Under the pieces are notes generated by a model. It made no database searches and was not told the origin of the DNA. It saw only the letters and a program-made list of their open reading frames with translations. A stretch of 64,000 nucleotides of DNA from Sphagnum magellanicum (lineage: Eukaryota; Streptophyta; Sphagnopsida; Sphagnales; Sphagnaceae). Every line of letters begins with the position of its first letter. The stretch's first letter is position 1. The stretch lies in contig CM038918.1 in NCBI GenBank assembly GCA_021904315.1, forward strand, positions 3,425,349 through 3,489,348, given 5' to 3'. The position numbers and the translations under genes were made by a program. This document shows, piece by piece, positions 14,731 through 26,900 of this stretch.

Positions 14731-15155
14731 GGTAGTTTGTTTTGTTATGTTTCTGGTGTAGAGATCTCCCAAACTGCTACACCCCTTCATTGTGCTCTTA
14801 GTACCATTGGAAAGCTCTCAGGAAGTAGAGGTGCATGGAGGTTGTTTCATAATGTTCAGACCTATGGTGCCACCTTTATTGAATGTTAAACAATTTTGTC
14901 ATTGAAAATTTAATATTATCAAAATTAATATTTTAAGGAAAATTTGGGTGCACTTTTGATATTTAAAAAAATGGTTAATGAGTATTATAGGGAGGTGATT
15001 TTAAGTAATTTTTAGACTTAAGGTGTAAGAGATATTGAGTTTTAAATAATCTTTGACATTGGAAATTCAATAACATTAAAAACTTCAAAATCAATTAGTT
15101 GGGTAATGATTTTGCATTTAGGCCAATGGCACAAGCCACGATGGTTAATATAAAA
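14731..15155 (+). repeat. Dispersed repeat, copy 2
   Basis: Inverted relative to the copy at 1363-1796 and alignable along its length with many substitutions and small indels. It is inserted in the long intron of the decayed kinase copy. No protein motif is seen in it. Confidence 0.7.
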
Positions 15156-15715
15156 ATATAAACTTGAGCATTAATTATCATTTTGCAGAACATAGTTATT
15201 ATTCAATTAACTTAACATATTTGATTGGACTAAAACAAACTTTTTTCCCAAACCTATATCAAAACTCTACCAAACTATGAAAGTTGTCTTTAGTGAAGTA
15301 ACTACACCCAAAATTGTCGTTATTGTATTGGTTTAATTTGTGAATGTAAACATAAATAGTTAGAAATGCCAATCTAGTGACATTTCAATATTTTCATTAT
15401 GTGTGATGTTCAAGGACACTAATGCCTTCTGATTAGGCTTGAAGATGGGCATGACAAGAAGGAAATTCAATTGTGGATCTTTTGTATTGCACATTCCATT
15501 TACATAATGATGAGGCATAGGAAGCAATATGAGTGAGGAAGATAGGCCACTTGTGTTTGTAAATTTCACCAAATAAACGACCTACATTGGCTATGTAGTG
15601 GCAATGTTAAAAGGACAGTTGACATTATAAAAGGTGTGTTAAATGAGTCTAGAAATGGAAACCATGAACAAATTTTATGAAAACATTCTCTTACCATTTG
15701 AAATATAAGTATTGT

Positions 15716-18700
15716 TGGGCATTAATTAGCCTAACTCAAGTTTTAGTTGCAAAAACTCATTTTACTGGCTCATTCTCAAACCTTTGGGCAAGGGTGTGTA
15801 ACCAAAAAGAGAGGGTGATGAGACGAAACAACAGACTTGACTACCAGAATGGGCCTAAGTAGAGTTGTCTCTTTTCTGATCTTCTGAGACAAACCACAAT
15901 CTCTGACCCTTTTTTTCACTTCTCATCACAGAATATTCTTACATGCATTCACTGATCTTTGAATAGAAACAACTCATACACTTACAAGTCGGCAGAGCGG
16001 ATAACTGAATTTAAAACTTACACCTTGCCTTTCATGAGAATCTCCAGAAAGCACAAGCTTTCTGGCTCCAGTGTATTCATCAGAGATCAAACACTTATTA
16101 AGCTATAGCCTTTGAAGTCAAAGCCTTCGGTGTTCATTTGATCCATTGAGCCTCTAACCCGATCCCCCACAGAATGCAACAATGCAGCTTTCCTTCACTC
16201 TGTTGGACTAAAGACCTATGACCTGATTTCCCTCGAGTCCAAAATGTACTCTGAAACACCTGACTCTGAACAGTCGATACCACGCTTGCCAATGCCACTC
16301 AAAGAGACTTAGTTTCATTCAAAATGATCAGCAGCACTGCTGGTCTCAAATCCTTTCTTCATCCTCATTTGATACACTCATTCTATCCACCTTCAGGATT
16401 CCCCCCTTGGTCTCTGGTGCTCACTTAGACCATAGCCGACAACACAGATGCAAGGCACTGCAACCCAAGCCCCTCACCCCTAGTAGTCACTCTCTTCAAC
16501 ATGCACACCCATTCTAAGGCTTGGATCCCTCAAGTCATCATCATACCTCGGCACCAACCTTTCATAAGTGCCTTTACAAAACTACTTGGCCAAGTTGTTG
16601 GCGCAATGGAAAGAAAAATTTCAACAACCAGCCAAGTTCCTTCCAAAACTGACCTCTCCCTTTCCTCTTCTCCTCTACCTCCCTATGAATTCGTCTGGAC
16701 CTTCCCAGCTATCACCCCACCACCACCTTTTGTCCTCTTCCCGCCCTCGTTCCTTCCACCTCCCCTCATCAATACAACTCCATTCGTCACCATCATTCGC
16801 GCCGCCTCTTTCCTGCACTCCATAACACCCCCACCAAGAGAAAAGCCTCCCCATGCATTGTCTGCAACAGTAATGGAGAGATTTTAGCTGCAAAAATGAC
16901 GGCTAATAAAACAAGAAGCAAACCTCAAAAACATGCTGTGTTCACACTAGTGAGGTGACCTATTGTTTGGTCACAAGTGGATCTCAAAAAGATAAGATAA
17001 ATAATAGGGAGTAAGGAAGGGAAGATGTTGGGGGATAGTCCTCATTTTGCAAAGGGGTCTCAAGATGCTTGTTGTACTAGATAAATTCTTGGGAAGGGTG
17101 GATGGTCTATTGCCCAGGCTTGGACAAGGTTATCTTCCCCTCTCCCCCCTTAGGATTAGATAATGGTCAAACAAAGAATAAAGGGAAGGGGAAGTGTTTC
17201 CTTGGGATGTTTATTTTGTGCTGGAGGGCTTCAACTATAAGATAGGTATTGCCTTCTTCTTCAAGCAAGACCTTTAGGGTTACATTTTGAAAAACAATCT
17301 TGTTGATTACACTCATGAGCTAAGGCATGGTCATGGGGAGATTTCTAACATGGTGGAGGCTAGGGCATCATGAGCACTTGCAAGGGAGTGTGGAGGTGCT
17401 AGTCACTCTTGAAAAGGAGATTTGTCCTAGGCTTAGATGTTTACTAGAGAAGTATTCAAGGTTGGGGTTGGATTGGTGGATCGTGATGAAGCAAGCAATA
17501 TTGACAATGATTACTCTATGTGTTATGGAGGGAGCTTAAGGAGGAGATGTAGGAGGATGGGAGAAAGAGGTTAGATGTCCATTATGTAGGAAGGTTCAAT
17601 GGGAGGGGAAAGGCCAAGTTGTGGCGATTTTCTCCTTTCGTCGGTTTCTAGGGCTTAAGGAGGATTAGGAAGTTCATCTTTGAAGGGAGGATGCAAGGTG
17701 TTGAGTTGATTTTAGAGATAGAGTATTCATGAGAAAGTAGCATAAGCTAGAACCCTTACAATCTAGGAGATGGAGGATGAGAGTTGAAGACTTGAGCTGT
17801 TAGGAATTGTGATTTTTGAATGTATGGACCTTCTTTTATTTCAATAGAGTTGAATGTAAAGTTGAGGAAGTTGGTTGTTCTTTTGCTTGACATGGTGTTG
17901 GTAGTATGTTTATAGGCCCGCTTATGTGGTTGATGTCCAAATTGACTACCTTGATTATCTGGTTGCTGTCATTCAAGAGAGGTGGGAAAGGAAGTAGTGG
18001 CAAGTGTATAAGGACCTAATGTAGAGGAAAGATAGAAAACAAGAAAACCGATAAACAATAACACAATATAGGAGCGGAAGAATGAGGCATAATTAGATCT
18101 TTGTTAGTACACTTAGCTTAGTGAGAAAGGTGTTGTATGGATTGAGGTGTTACTTTGGCTTAAGCTGGAGAAGATCATTGGTGAACTAGTTGAGGAGACA
18201 GGCACAGATTTTCCTCCTCCCTCAACATCCAACCAAGGTCAACAACTTATCCCCAAGTGAGTATTAGAGAATTGTGGGTGAATGGTGTGGAAAACAATGC
18301 AGAGGTTTAACGTTGGGACAAGGGCTATCGGTTGGAGTTGTTTTAACTATTGGGATGGTAACTAAAGGTTCTAGAACTGTTGTCCCTCATAATGCTTGGA
18401 CCACTGCACATGCATGTATCTTCAAGGATGGACCTACCTAACCTGAGAAGAAAATTCTCCTCCAGTTCTCCATTGAGATTGCACATCCACCTCAAATTAC
18501 TAAACAGACACGGAGAGGATGGTGCCAGATGTGGGTCCTTTTCCTCTTCTGACTAATCATCTATCTAGAAATTTCTGAAGTCTGAGAAGCAATGGGTATG
18601 CAGCTTGCCTACCTAAAGAACCTGACCCTATGTTCAAAAGCGTTTTTTCCAGGGTTCTGGTTTCCATTCTGGATCTAGCAAACGATTAGTTCTACAGTCC

Positions 18701-18765
18701 GGTTCTTGTCCCAATTCCAACAAAAGGGTGCCAATTCAAGTCTGAATCACAAGAACCTTAAACCC
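15716..18765. other. Spacer with a proline-rich open frame, no supported gene
   Basis: Less AT-rich than the flanks. The sequence starting TGTTGGG near 15713 could be an LTR edge, but no matching end or primer-binding site was found. The open frame 16501-16887 encodes a proline/serine-rich string with no recognisable domain and no splice partner. 17030-18100 has G-rich text that reads like decayed mobile-element coding sequence but gives no diagnostic motif. Confidence 0.35.
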
Positions 18766-18895
18766 TCAGAGGTCCAGGGCACAAGAACCTGAACCTGAAC
18801 CCTTGGATTTAACACTGCAAACTCGATACCTTCACAGAGGTCCAGGACACAAGTGTTGACACTGCAAACTGGATACCCTCACAAACCCTGGAGGT
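18766..18895. repeat. Short imperfect tandem duplication
   Basis: AGAGGTCCAGG-ACAAG followed by ACACTGCAAACT-GATACC occurs twice in a row, the second copy shorter. It lies in the 3' flank of the DMP gene at 18950-19600. Confidence 0.7.
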
Positions 18896-18949
18896 ATGCT
18901 CCTTGATGGATGGTGACCTATGGATTACCCGCCACGAGGATTACCAGAG

Positions 18950-19600
18950 CTATGCAGTGCTGGAGGTGCTGGAAGTCCTCAACAAGGCACCGATTCCAGC
19001 TTCTGCAGCAGACAAAGCAAATCCAATTCCATGTCTGGAGTTGGTCCCAAAGGCACAGATGGCGGAAACCAGCAAGCCCACCAACAAAGGCACCGTTTTC
19101 TCGATGGATCCGGCGATGTGGGGATAGAAGCAAGTGGTAACAGGAGCAGTCAAGAGCGTGAGAGTGGCAAGGGCAGCTACAGAGACACCAGCGTTCACGA
19201 AATCCGAAAACTCTAGCACGTACTTTGTGCCTGCCCCTGTGTAAATTGAGCCTTGAACACCCGAGATGTTGGCAGTTTTGAAATTCGGATTCCACAATCC
19301 TGTGCTAGTCACAAGCCCGTAATACAACACCCCGTTCTCAGCTTTATAGCTATCCGTGAAGCAAGTAACGCAACAGAGGGCGCTAAGGACGAAGAGGTTA
19401 ATACTAGTCACCACTTTCTCAGTCACGCCGCAGTCTCCGTTGTTGGTTGCCAACGGTGCTAGCACTTGGAACACCAGGAAGGTGCCCGTGGGAAGCACAT
19501 TCGACAATTGGGTCAGAAGATCTGATGACACTTTTCTGCCACCCGAGCCGACGGAGCTGGAACTCAAGCTGGTCGATGTCACTACTGCAGCAGTCGACAT
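18950..19600 (-). CDS. DMP/DUF679 membrane protein (copy 1)
   Basis: A single uninterrupted frame of 216 aa; the ATG at 19600-19598 is the first in frame and the stop is TAG. A variable Ser/Thr-rich N-terminus of about 25 residues precedes the DUF679 core: LPTGTFLVFQVLAPLATNNG (helix 1), a second helix ending CFTDSYKAENG, the signature YYGLVTSTGLWNPNF, then two further helices around APVTTCFYP and CAFGTNSRHGIGF. Four membrane helices with cytosolic ends is the family layout. DMP proteins act in endomembrane remodelling, and some Arabidopsis members (DMP8/9) in gamete fusion; which role applies here is unknown. The family is typically intronless and about 200-240 aa, as here. A closely similar gene lies at 33195-33890 in the same orientation. 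Confidence 0.95.
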   Translation of the reverse strand: MSTAAVVTSTSLSSSSVGSGGRKVSSDLLTQLSNVLPTGTFLVFQVLAPLATNNGDCGVTEKVVTSINLFVLSALCCVTCFTDSYKAENGVLYYGLVTSTGLWNPNFKTANISGVQGSIYTGAGTKYVLEFSDFVNAGVSVAALATLTLLTAPVTTCFYPHIAGSIEKTVPLLVGLLVSAICAFGTNSRHGIGFALSAAEAGIGALLRTSSTSSTA

Positions 19601-19870
19601 CTTGAAAGACAACAGCAATTTACAGCAATGAATATGTCATCTAGGCAGCTGCCGACAATACCACAGATCGATGTTCTGCAAGAAACTCAGATTGAGGAGG
19701 AGATTGACACTGATTCCACATGAACTCCCGACTCATGATTCTTTACGCTTCTAGTGATGAGTGAATCAATAATATCAAGATGGGAGAGTCCAAGAGAGAG
19801 ACATATGCAGAGAGAGCTAGAGAGGGACAGAGAGAAAGAGAGAAGAAGAAGAAGAAGCTCCTCAGATGTC
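19601..19870 (-). promoter_or_regulatory. 5' flank of DMP copy 1 with a CT-rich tract
   Basis: About 190-260 bp upstream of the start, the plus strand is a run of GAGA and GAAGAA units (19786-19862), hence CT/TTC-rich on the coding strand. Such pyrimidine-rich leaders are common in plant promoters and 5' UTRs. No convincing TATA box could be placed. Confidence 0.35.
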
Positions 19871-22800
19871 TAAGTGCACAAGAACAGTGTCTAGAAGAGT
19901 CTCATCATGTGGGAACAGATTCAGGGAAGGAGAAAATTGCAAAAAAGGTGTTGACAAAAAAAATGAGAAACCCAAGTTAGTTCTTGTGGAATATTATGTT
20001 TTTGATGGCCAATTTGCCTGCTACAGAAACTCCAGAGAAAAGGGGGGAAAAAAAGAAAAAAAAACTCTTAACTTTAGATAGCTTACACCAAAAGCATCCC
20101 ATATTCAGAGAACAAAACCAATTATATAAAAAACAAAAATAAATAAAAATAAAAAACAGAAAGGCAAAGGATCCATGCCATGTAACTCTGAAGTTTACTG
20201 TTTGAAAAGTTTCTGAAAACTCAGCTCTGGATTATCTATCCATGTCCTTCCTTCTTGCATCTTTTTTCCCAATCTGCATATATTTCTAATATGCACCAAA
20301 TCTTGCAGTATACCACAGTACCTTTTAAACCATTCCCACAATAATTAAATTATTTTCAGTGAATGCTGTTTTGTTTCAAAATTACTTGTCCACAGACTTG
20401 CTCAAAGTTTTAGAAATTTTATTTGTTGTCTATTGTACATGGTTGTTTCCTTTCTTCCGGGTTTATATGCTCAGGTCTTTGAAAGTGTCTGAATTTTAGA
20501 AAATTCTTATTGTTACTGCCCAACTGGAAAAATGAAAAAATTGAAAATTTGGCAAGAAGATGAAGGAATGGTAAAGGTACTCTGGTATCTATCCTCCACA
20601 TCAGGTCCTGTGGGCCCCCCTTAAACCTCACCTGGCACCCATCTCTCCAGAAATTGGTGTCCGCAAGAGAAATTTAAGAATATAAAAATCTATGTTGTCC
20701 ACCTGTCTATCTATGGACAAATGGTGTGCATCAAAATTAATAATTACCTTATACAACACTAGACGTGTAGAAATGGGTGTGTAGCAAATCTTGTGCAACA
20801 TATCTTTAGAAATCAAGGGTGTGCAGATCTTGTGAGCAAATAAATGGGCTTTACATAAATGGGTGTATGTTGAATACACTATTAGTGGAAAGTTACTACA
20901 TATTTATATATATATAGTGCATTTGGCACCATAGATCCAAGTTCACATTTCACATGAGGCCCAAAGCTTATGAAGTCAACTCGTATGCTTGCTTTTCGAC
21001 AAAGGCATATACCCTAGCACCATGGCAAGTTCAACAATTCAATGTCAAATAAGTAATTATTTTCTAGGGAAGTTTCTATGTCAAGAAAAGAATATACCGA
21101 GAACTATTCTAGAAGACATTCTATTTTCCTTTCCAACTTAAATTTTTTTTTCTTTTGAAATGAATATTTTTTCAAGAGTTTCAAAACTTATGAAAATAAA
21201 GTAATTAGTGTCAAACCTGCCAAGTTACTATAGTACCTATAATGAGAGCAAATTAGTAACATGATATGGTTCCAAGCAGAAGAGGAGGATCTGAAAAAGG
21301 TCACCAAAGAGACATGATTCTCTTTCCAGGGCTTCTACTTGCTGCATCACTTTCTTTCAAATAAAAGACCATCATTTCAAGTAGGGTAAATTTACATATC
21401 ATTGCATTTTCCCCATATTATGGCACTAGGGTAAACTGGCCAGTGACTGAACACTTAAGCACTCAGGGCAGGCTGGATCCAAGGGGAGTGCTCTGTTGTT
21501 TCTGGTGTCCAAACAACACTTGAACCTCTCCTCTTAACGCAATTAGACACTAACAATTGTCAAAATGAATTAGAAATGAGAAAGTTATGAACCCCCAAAG
21601 TACAAAGTGTCAAGAAGTAAACAAAAACAAATCACAAAACACTACAAAGGCCAATTCCTGTATGTTGCTGTGTTGTTATTAGAGTTCAAACACGATTTGT
21701 AGAACTTCAGGTGGCACTCCTATGGCACTTTAAATTGTTTAAAATGAATAAGAAATAAGAAAGTTATGAGGTTTGAAAATAGAAGGGCTCAAAATGAAAA
21801 AAAAATGCACAAAGATGTGTTTTGCAATTTGAAAAAACATACTTTCTTTACTGTTCTTTTTTGACTGGTCGATTAGCTTTGCATTTCAAAGATAATTTGT
21901 AAAGCTTGAGAAGACGCTCTTATAACATTGCCAATCACTCAAAATGGAGAAAAATTAAAAAAATCTGCCAAAGTGTTTGATCATAGACAAGTTATCGATG
22001 ATGGGCCAGTTTACCCTAGCATTCCCCTGTTGTCACACATTGTTGTTCCCTATCCTTGCACACAAAAACCCTACTACTGTAGCACAGTGTTGTTCATTAC
22101 CTTATCATCCTGGTGCAACAACACTCAGGTTCTTGTATGTGAAATGGTAATCTTGATCGCAAGGTGTGCAATGGTAGGGTTTCTTAGTGTGCAATGCAGT
22201 GTGCAATGAATTGTGCAATCACAGTAAATGGAAAATGTTGATCACAAATTATATTGATATGTTGCAAGTCACAGAGTTTCACATCTGTATCATATGTGCA
22301 CATTGTGAAAATTGAGTTTTGTGATCAAGATAGCATGGGTGCTGTCTACCAAATTTAAGCAAGATTTTTTTGTTATCAGAAGAATATACCTAAATGTGTT
22401 GTTGGATGTTCAATAATAAGGTCAGCTACCCTACCTCCTCTCTCTCTCTCTTTTGCGAACTGGGTTCGTACAAACTAGTTTCAGAATTCTGCTCCAATTT
22501 TGTTTCCATCTTTCTTGGCTTGCAATATTATGCCCAGCTCAACTCCTTATTACTGCATAGGAAGAGTGTTTTGTGAGTATACAGTGGATATAACCTTTGA
22601 TAGGTTGTTTTTAAATAAAAAAAATTTTACTCGTGGGGTGATTGTTATCCCAAATTTCTCCATCTGGGTTGGATCCAAGTAAACAGAAATTTAAGATTTT
22701 ACTGAATTGGGTAGGGTTCAATATCCTATACCCTAATTTGGAGTAGAATCCTGTTGAATAATCACAGAATAAACAAGTAAGGGCTGTTCCACTTAGGGTC
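19871..22800. other. Intergenic spacer with repeat fragments
   Basis: No gene is supported. 20740-20880 has several short near-copies of AAATGGGTGTG with downstream ATCTTGTG. 21480-21960 contains two or three diverged units sharing AAATGAATNAGAAATNAGAAAGTTATGA, which look like fragments of a common dispersed repeat. The rest is AT-rich without exons. Confidence 0.4.
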
Positions 22801-22802
22801 CT

Positions 22803-22881
22803 GTTATGCACAGTTTTGGTTTGTAATGGACACTGCAAGCCCAAACAAGGTGCCCATTACAAGCCCAAACCCATGCATAAC
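22803..22881. repeat. Foldback hairpin of about 30-bp arms
   Basis: GTTATGCA at 22803 pairs with TGCATAAC ending at 22881, and TTTGTAATGG pairs with CCATTACAAG, leaving a loop of about 24 bases. The arms are imperfect. It could be a relic of a foldback element or, less likely, an RNA hairpin precursor. Confidence 0.7.
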
Positions 22882-22965
22882 TTGGGTCCAAAGTGTGTGT
22901 GGGCACCATCCATTGCATCCATCACATGTGCTGCCTAAAAGTCCAGGGGCTTTTCAAAGCCCTTA

Positions 22966-23266
22966 GAGCATCTCCACTGCAAAACTGTAAACAACTCCTT
23001 TATGTTAAAATACAATAGTGTTTAGTGATCATTGTCCCCACCCACAAACGTCATAAAAGTGCCTTTAAATAGTTAAAGACCATTTATATCTTTACATCTG
23101 GACAAGTAGTAGTCACTGTCCAAATCCATAGTAGAAAAAAGATTTTAAAGGGGTTAAAATGACCACTACAAAACGGACATCAAGACAGGAGCCCAGCAGG
23201 ATTTACGCTATCCTGATGCAAGATGTAATGAAAAGGGGTGTTTGCACCTGTGGGGTGGAGATGGCC
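22966..23266. mobile_element. Tourist-like MITE with TTA target-site duplication
   Basis: The left end GAGCATCTCCACTGC and the inverted right end GGCCATCTCCACCCC share a terminal inverted repeat core (CATCTCCAC), and the 301-bp element is flanked on both sides by TTA (22963-22965 and 23267-23269). A 3-bp TTA duplication with GAG/GGC-CATCTCCAC ends is the hallmark of Tourist/PIF-Harbinger MITEs. It is non-coding. Confidence 0.85.
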
Positions 23267-23435
23267 TTACAATATGCTATGCCATTGAATGAATGGACCA
23301 TCTATTCAACAATAAGATAAAGTAGCATAATAATCAAAGGCCCTATTGAAAGGCCTTGCCATATGCTATGCCAATAATGAATGGAAGACATAACTAATGT
23401 TGTTGTGGCATGAAAATAAAGGGCTATTGAAAGCC
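23265..23435. repeat. Tandem duplication of about 85 bp
   Basis: Two adjacent copies share ATATGCTATGCCA and end in GGCC/GGGC-CTATTGAAA. They lie between the MITE and the next element end. Confidence 0.7.
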
Positions 23436-24118
23436 ATTGTATTTAGAGCATCTCTTGTTGCTTGCTCACCAAACTGCCGCCACTAACGTGAAAATGGTGG
23501 TCAGGGCTCAAACTGCTATTCTAACTCTGTTCTAACTCTATCGGTGCAATCCTGGCAAATATAATGGCTAGGGGCCGATGAAAGTTTTAGTGCAGTCATC
23601 AGATTTGAGCTCTTTTCCAGCCTCCAAACTCACATTCTAAAGTGTCTTGCATCCAATTTTCTTTTTGGCTTTGATTGCTTTTCATGCGGGAGAGGCCATG
23701 TTGATTGTTGCACTATGGATGTTGGGATGCCACAAGTTTTGTTGCAAGGCCAAGATAGTTTTGCAACATGCATGCGGGGAAGGAAGGGAAGAACTATGTG
23801 TGCAATGAGGAGATGTAGCTCATGCCATCTTTTGTGTGCGTCATAGGACTGCATTGTTTGAATAGTGCGAAAAAAATTTGCATTTTGGGAGCAAATTGTA
23901 ACCCACTGCAATGACAATTAGCCTTGTGGGAGAGGATATTGCCCTACCCTGCTAGGAGTTTCAAAAGCAAGTGGGGAGTAGTGAAGCATGATGTCAGAAA
24001 GTTTTGTAGCATCTATACATAGGTGGTGGCCTTGAATCCAAGTGGGATGACTCAACAGGACATGGACAATATAGTGACCGAGAGTGTGGTCAGATGAGGC
24101 ATCATGTGGTTGCAATGA

Positions 24119-24394
24119 TTGCATAGGGTGAAAGAGATAGAATGCATTGCAAGAGGCCATGAGAGCATGATGCTTGCACATGCCAAGGCTGAAGACAACA
24201 TGGTTGAAACCATATGTTCCAAATCTAAGGTTCTTTTGGACCAATCTACATCGATGTTATTTTCTTTAAATGAATTGCAACTAAAGTTCTTGGATGCATG
24301 GGAATACTTGCAATTGTGCATCAGTGAAAAATTGGGCAAGCTTTATAGGAGATTCATTGCATCTATATATTCAACATTGCATGGAAAGAGGTAG
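24119..24394 (+). pseudogene. ORF1-like remnant of a PIF/Harbinger element
   Basis: An open stretch rich in Lys, Glu and Leu, with a predicted helical pattern ending in an EYLQL..SEKLGKLYRR-like segment. This resembles the helical C-terminus of the DNA-binding companion protein found beside plant PIF-type transposases. The match rests on pattern only; there is no Myb/trihelix part in view. Confidence 0.35.
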
Positions 24395-25171
24395 AGTAGG
24401 CATTGAAAACACCAACATAGTATGTAGGTGTGGAACAAGCATTACAAGAACAAACAATGGCACTCACAGATTTTGTTCCTCCTTCAAAATGGCAACATTG
24501 GAGATGTCGATTCCTTAAAATGTAGTGTTGAGATGAATTTCATCCTTCTTCCCCTTGTTACAAGTTTAGATCTGTTGTGCAAAATGGCCCCAATCATTCA
24601 CACATACATGTAACATGCAGTCCTTGGGACATAGTCACGATCTTGTGATTCAAGCTCCCATTGGTTCGGGGGAAACCATCTTGCACCTAGCAATAATGCA
24701 CTTGCCCCAAGTTGGCACAATGTCATGGTGAATGCTATAATTGATTCTTCAATTGAGGATGATCTAGGCTTCCCCAATCAAGTTGCAATAGCCCCAAATG
24801 GGTATTTCCAGCAGAAGGGAGCACCCAAGTTCCTCCCAATGTTTGCAACAAATTTCATGGCTTCAATGGAAGCAACCACATGGCAATAATGATCTTCATG
24901 GAACATTGAACTTGAATGATTCCCTCTCATAGGTGTATTAACCAATTTTCACATGTTGTTTGTTGTTAATTATTTTTTCCCACCATCTTCCATTTTGGTT
25001 GAGGTCAATTTTGTTGTAGATTTATGGTTTTGTAGTTGTTGAGGTTGCCTTAGTTTTTTTTGAAAGCAATCAAAGGAGAGCTATTGTTTTGAAGTTATAA
25101 AATTTTGAAATGGAAAGGAACGGACACTTCAACTTTACAAAGGGATTTTGGATGTGTGCATTGTAGTTATT

Positions 25172-25335
25172 TGTTTCATGTTCATTTGTTTTGTGAATTT
25201 TTTTCATGGTCATTTGCCATGTGAATTTGTTTCATGGTCATTTGGTTTGTGAATTTGTTTCATGTTTTTTTGCTATGTGAATTTTTTTCATGTTCATTTG
25301 CTTTGTGAATCTCTTTCATGCTCATTTGCTTTGGT
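25172..25335 (+). repeat. 28-bp minisatellite, about 6 units
   Basis: Units of the form TTTCATGNTCATTTGNTNTGTGAATTT repeat with a regular 28-bp spacing of the CATG motif (25177, 25205, 25233, 25261, 25289, 25317). Confidence 0.9.
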
Positions 25336-26079
25336 TCATTCTCATTGTTATTTGAACTTAAGCCCACTTTCATGCATCATTATCTCAATTTATGCATAAC
25401 ATTTGTGCAAATCCATGTCTCCAAACCCCTTGACAAAAAATTGGTTTTAATTTCCCATTCAAATCATAAAACAATGTGAACATAAACATGTCAGTTTTTC
25501 ATGTCCATGTGTTATAGTTTGTAGTTCAATTTGTGGACCAATTCAATATAATTTGACCCAAAATTGGCTTATGAACACAACATGGCATTGACACAAAAGT
25601 TACCACAAAATTGCCATAAATGCCCCAATGCAAAACTAACCACAATTACTTCATTTTTTAATAGATCCAAATGAAACTAAATGCATTTACTTCTTAACTT
25701 TCATAAAGCAATATACCTAGTTTAGCCAAAAAAATGTAAACAAGCCAAAGCACATCCAAAAATGAGCCTACACAAAAACATAATAACTATGAACCCCTTG
25801 CCATTAAACTACTAATTATTTTTGATTTTCACATTGGATTTCCACAATTCATAATGTTGCCACTTTTTATTTCAAACATCTATAGCTTTAGAATTCACAT
25901 TGAAAGGAAATTTGGCAAAAAAAGGCTTAGAATTGTGACACAACAAAGTTGAATTTAGAATGCTAAAGTCAATTTCAAGAATAACCATATCAAAGAACAC
26001 ATGTTCCGCTGAGTCTTCAAAGATGTTGAACAAGGTTTGAATGCATGGGATAATGAATGTGTTGATTTTCTAATTCATA

Positions 26080-26900
26080 AGTCCCTTCCAACAATTCACT
26101 GAAACTAAGCCCTTGTTACACCCCAAGAACACCTCCTTCACCAAACATGTTTTCTAGGCCGAAATTTGATTTGTCTTCTAGTATCATATTGTGCCTCATA
26201 ACAAAAGCCATTAGAATATCTTTTATCGTTTCAATCTCCCAATAGTGTGATGGTTTTTTTATGATGGCCCATTGCACCTATAGCACCCCAAAGCATCTTT
26301 CGAGGTCCTTGTGAGTGTTCATATTTTTACATCATAGCACAATGGGATTTCATTTCATTTTGAAGCTCATGTATAGTTTAGACAAAACAACTCCAAGGAG
26401 GGTAAATATTGTTTGCCAATGGATAGTATATTCTATATTCATGACAAAAGTTGAAATCATGCCCGTCATAACATATTATTAATGAATGGGTTCCTATCTA
26501 AAACATTTATGTGGTTATTTGCATTAGAATAACCAAAAAACACATGCCATATCTTAAGTGATTGGTCTACAATTGCTTCAAGGCCTACATGCTTTTTTTG
26601 AACCTTATTTTGAAATTGGTCTTGCTAGGAAATAAGACAATTCTTCCATTGATAGTGCATACAATCATTGGAAGTGAACATTCCTAGAAAACCTCTTTGA
26701 TAATTCATTTCCATTTGCCTCTCAATGTCAACATTAATGGGTTGATGCAAATAGGTGTTCTCAAAGACCTTTCGAATTGCTCTACAAAATTGTTTCATGC
26801 TTTCCATAGTGGTGGATTCTAATTTTCTATAGTATTCATGTGTTGCATCCGCTATAACTTTGTATGGAAAAATATGGGTTGTAGTGGTGCATTTGGAGTA
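26080..26900 (-). pseudogene. Broken PIF/Harbinger transposase (plant transposon protein family)
   Basis: Read on the minus strand, the text follows the plant PIF-type transposase: ESTTMESMKQFCRAI, then QRGFLGMFTSNDCMHYQWKN (around the first catalytic aspartate), then DQSLKIWHVFFGYSNANN and NVLDRNPFINNM, then relics of the YYLADGIYPPW, VRKDVERCFG and IETIKDI...HNMILED segments. Frameshifts and stops separate these blocks; the longest intact piece is 26625-26807. The DDE nuclease would have excised and inserted DNA elements, but this copy cannot. Confidence 0.75.

Larger units (their letters stand above)
11800..15715 (+). pseudogene. Decayed tandem copy of the kinase half of the LRR receptor kinase
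   Basis: Sequence from about 11800 follows intron sequence at 5600-6010 and then exons of the intact-looking neighbour in the same order. Remnants are 12091-12158 (end of the N-lobe exon, whose first part is lost), about 12460-12690 (catalytic-loop/DFG exon), about 13205-13365 (APE exon) and 15437-15705 (last exon). The catalytic-loop HRD arginine codon has become TGA at 12570-12572, another stop lies just before it, and frameshifts occur in every remnant. Introns are also alignable, so this is a genomic duplication, not a retrocopy. The long last intron carries extra sequence including a dispersed repeat. It cannot encode a kinase. Confidence 0.85.

Noticed and set aside
16501..16887. 128-codon proline-rich frame
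   Set aside because: Pyrimidine-rich low-complexity sequence readily gives open Pro/Ser frames; no signal peptide, repeat periodicity or splice partner supports an extensin-type gene.
15713..16900. Possible LTR beginning TGTTGGG
   Set aside because: No second LTR, primer-binding site, polypurine tract or gag/pol motif could be found nearby.
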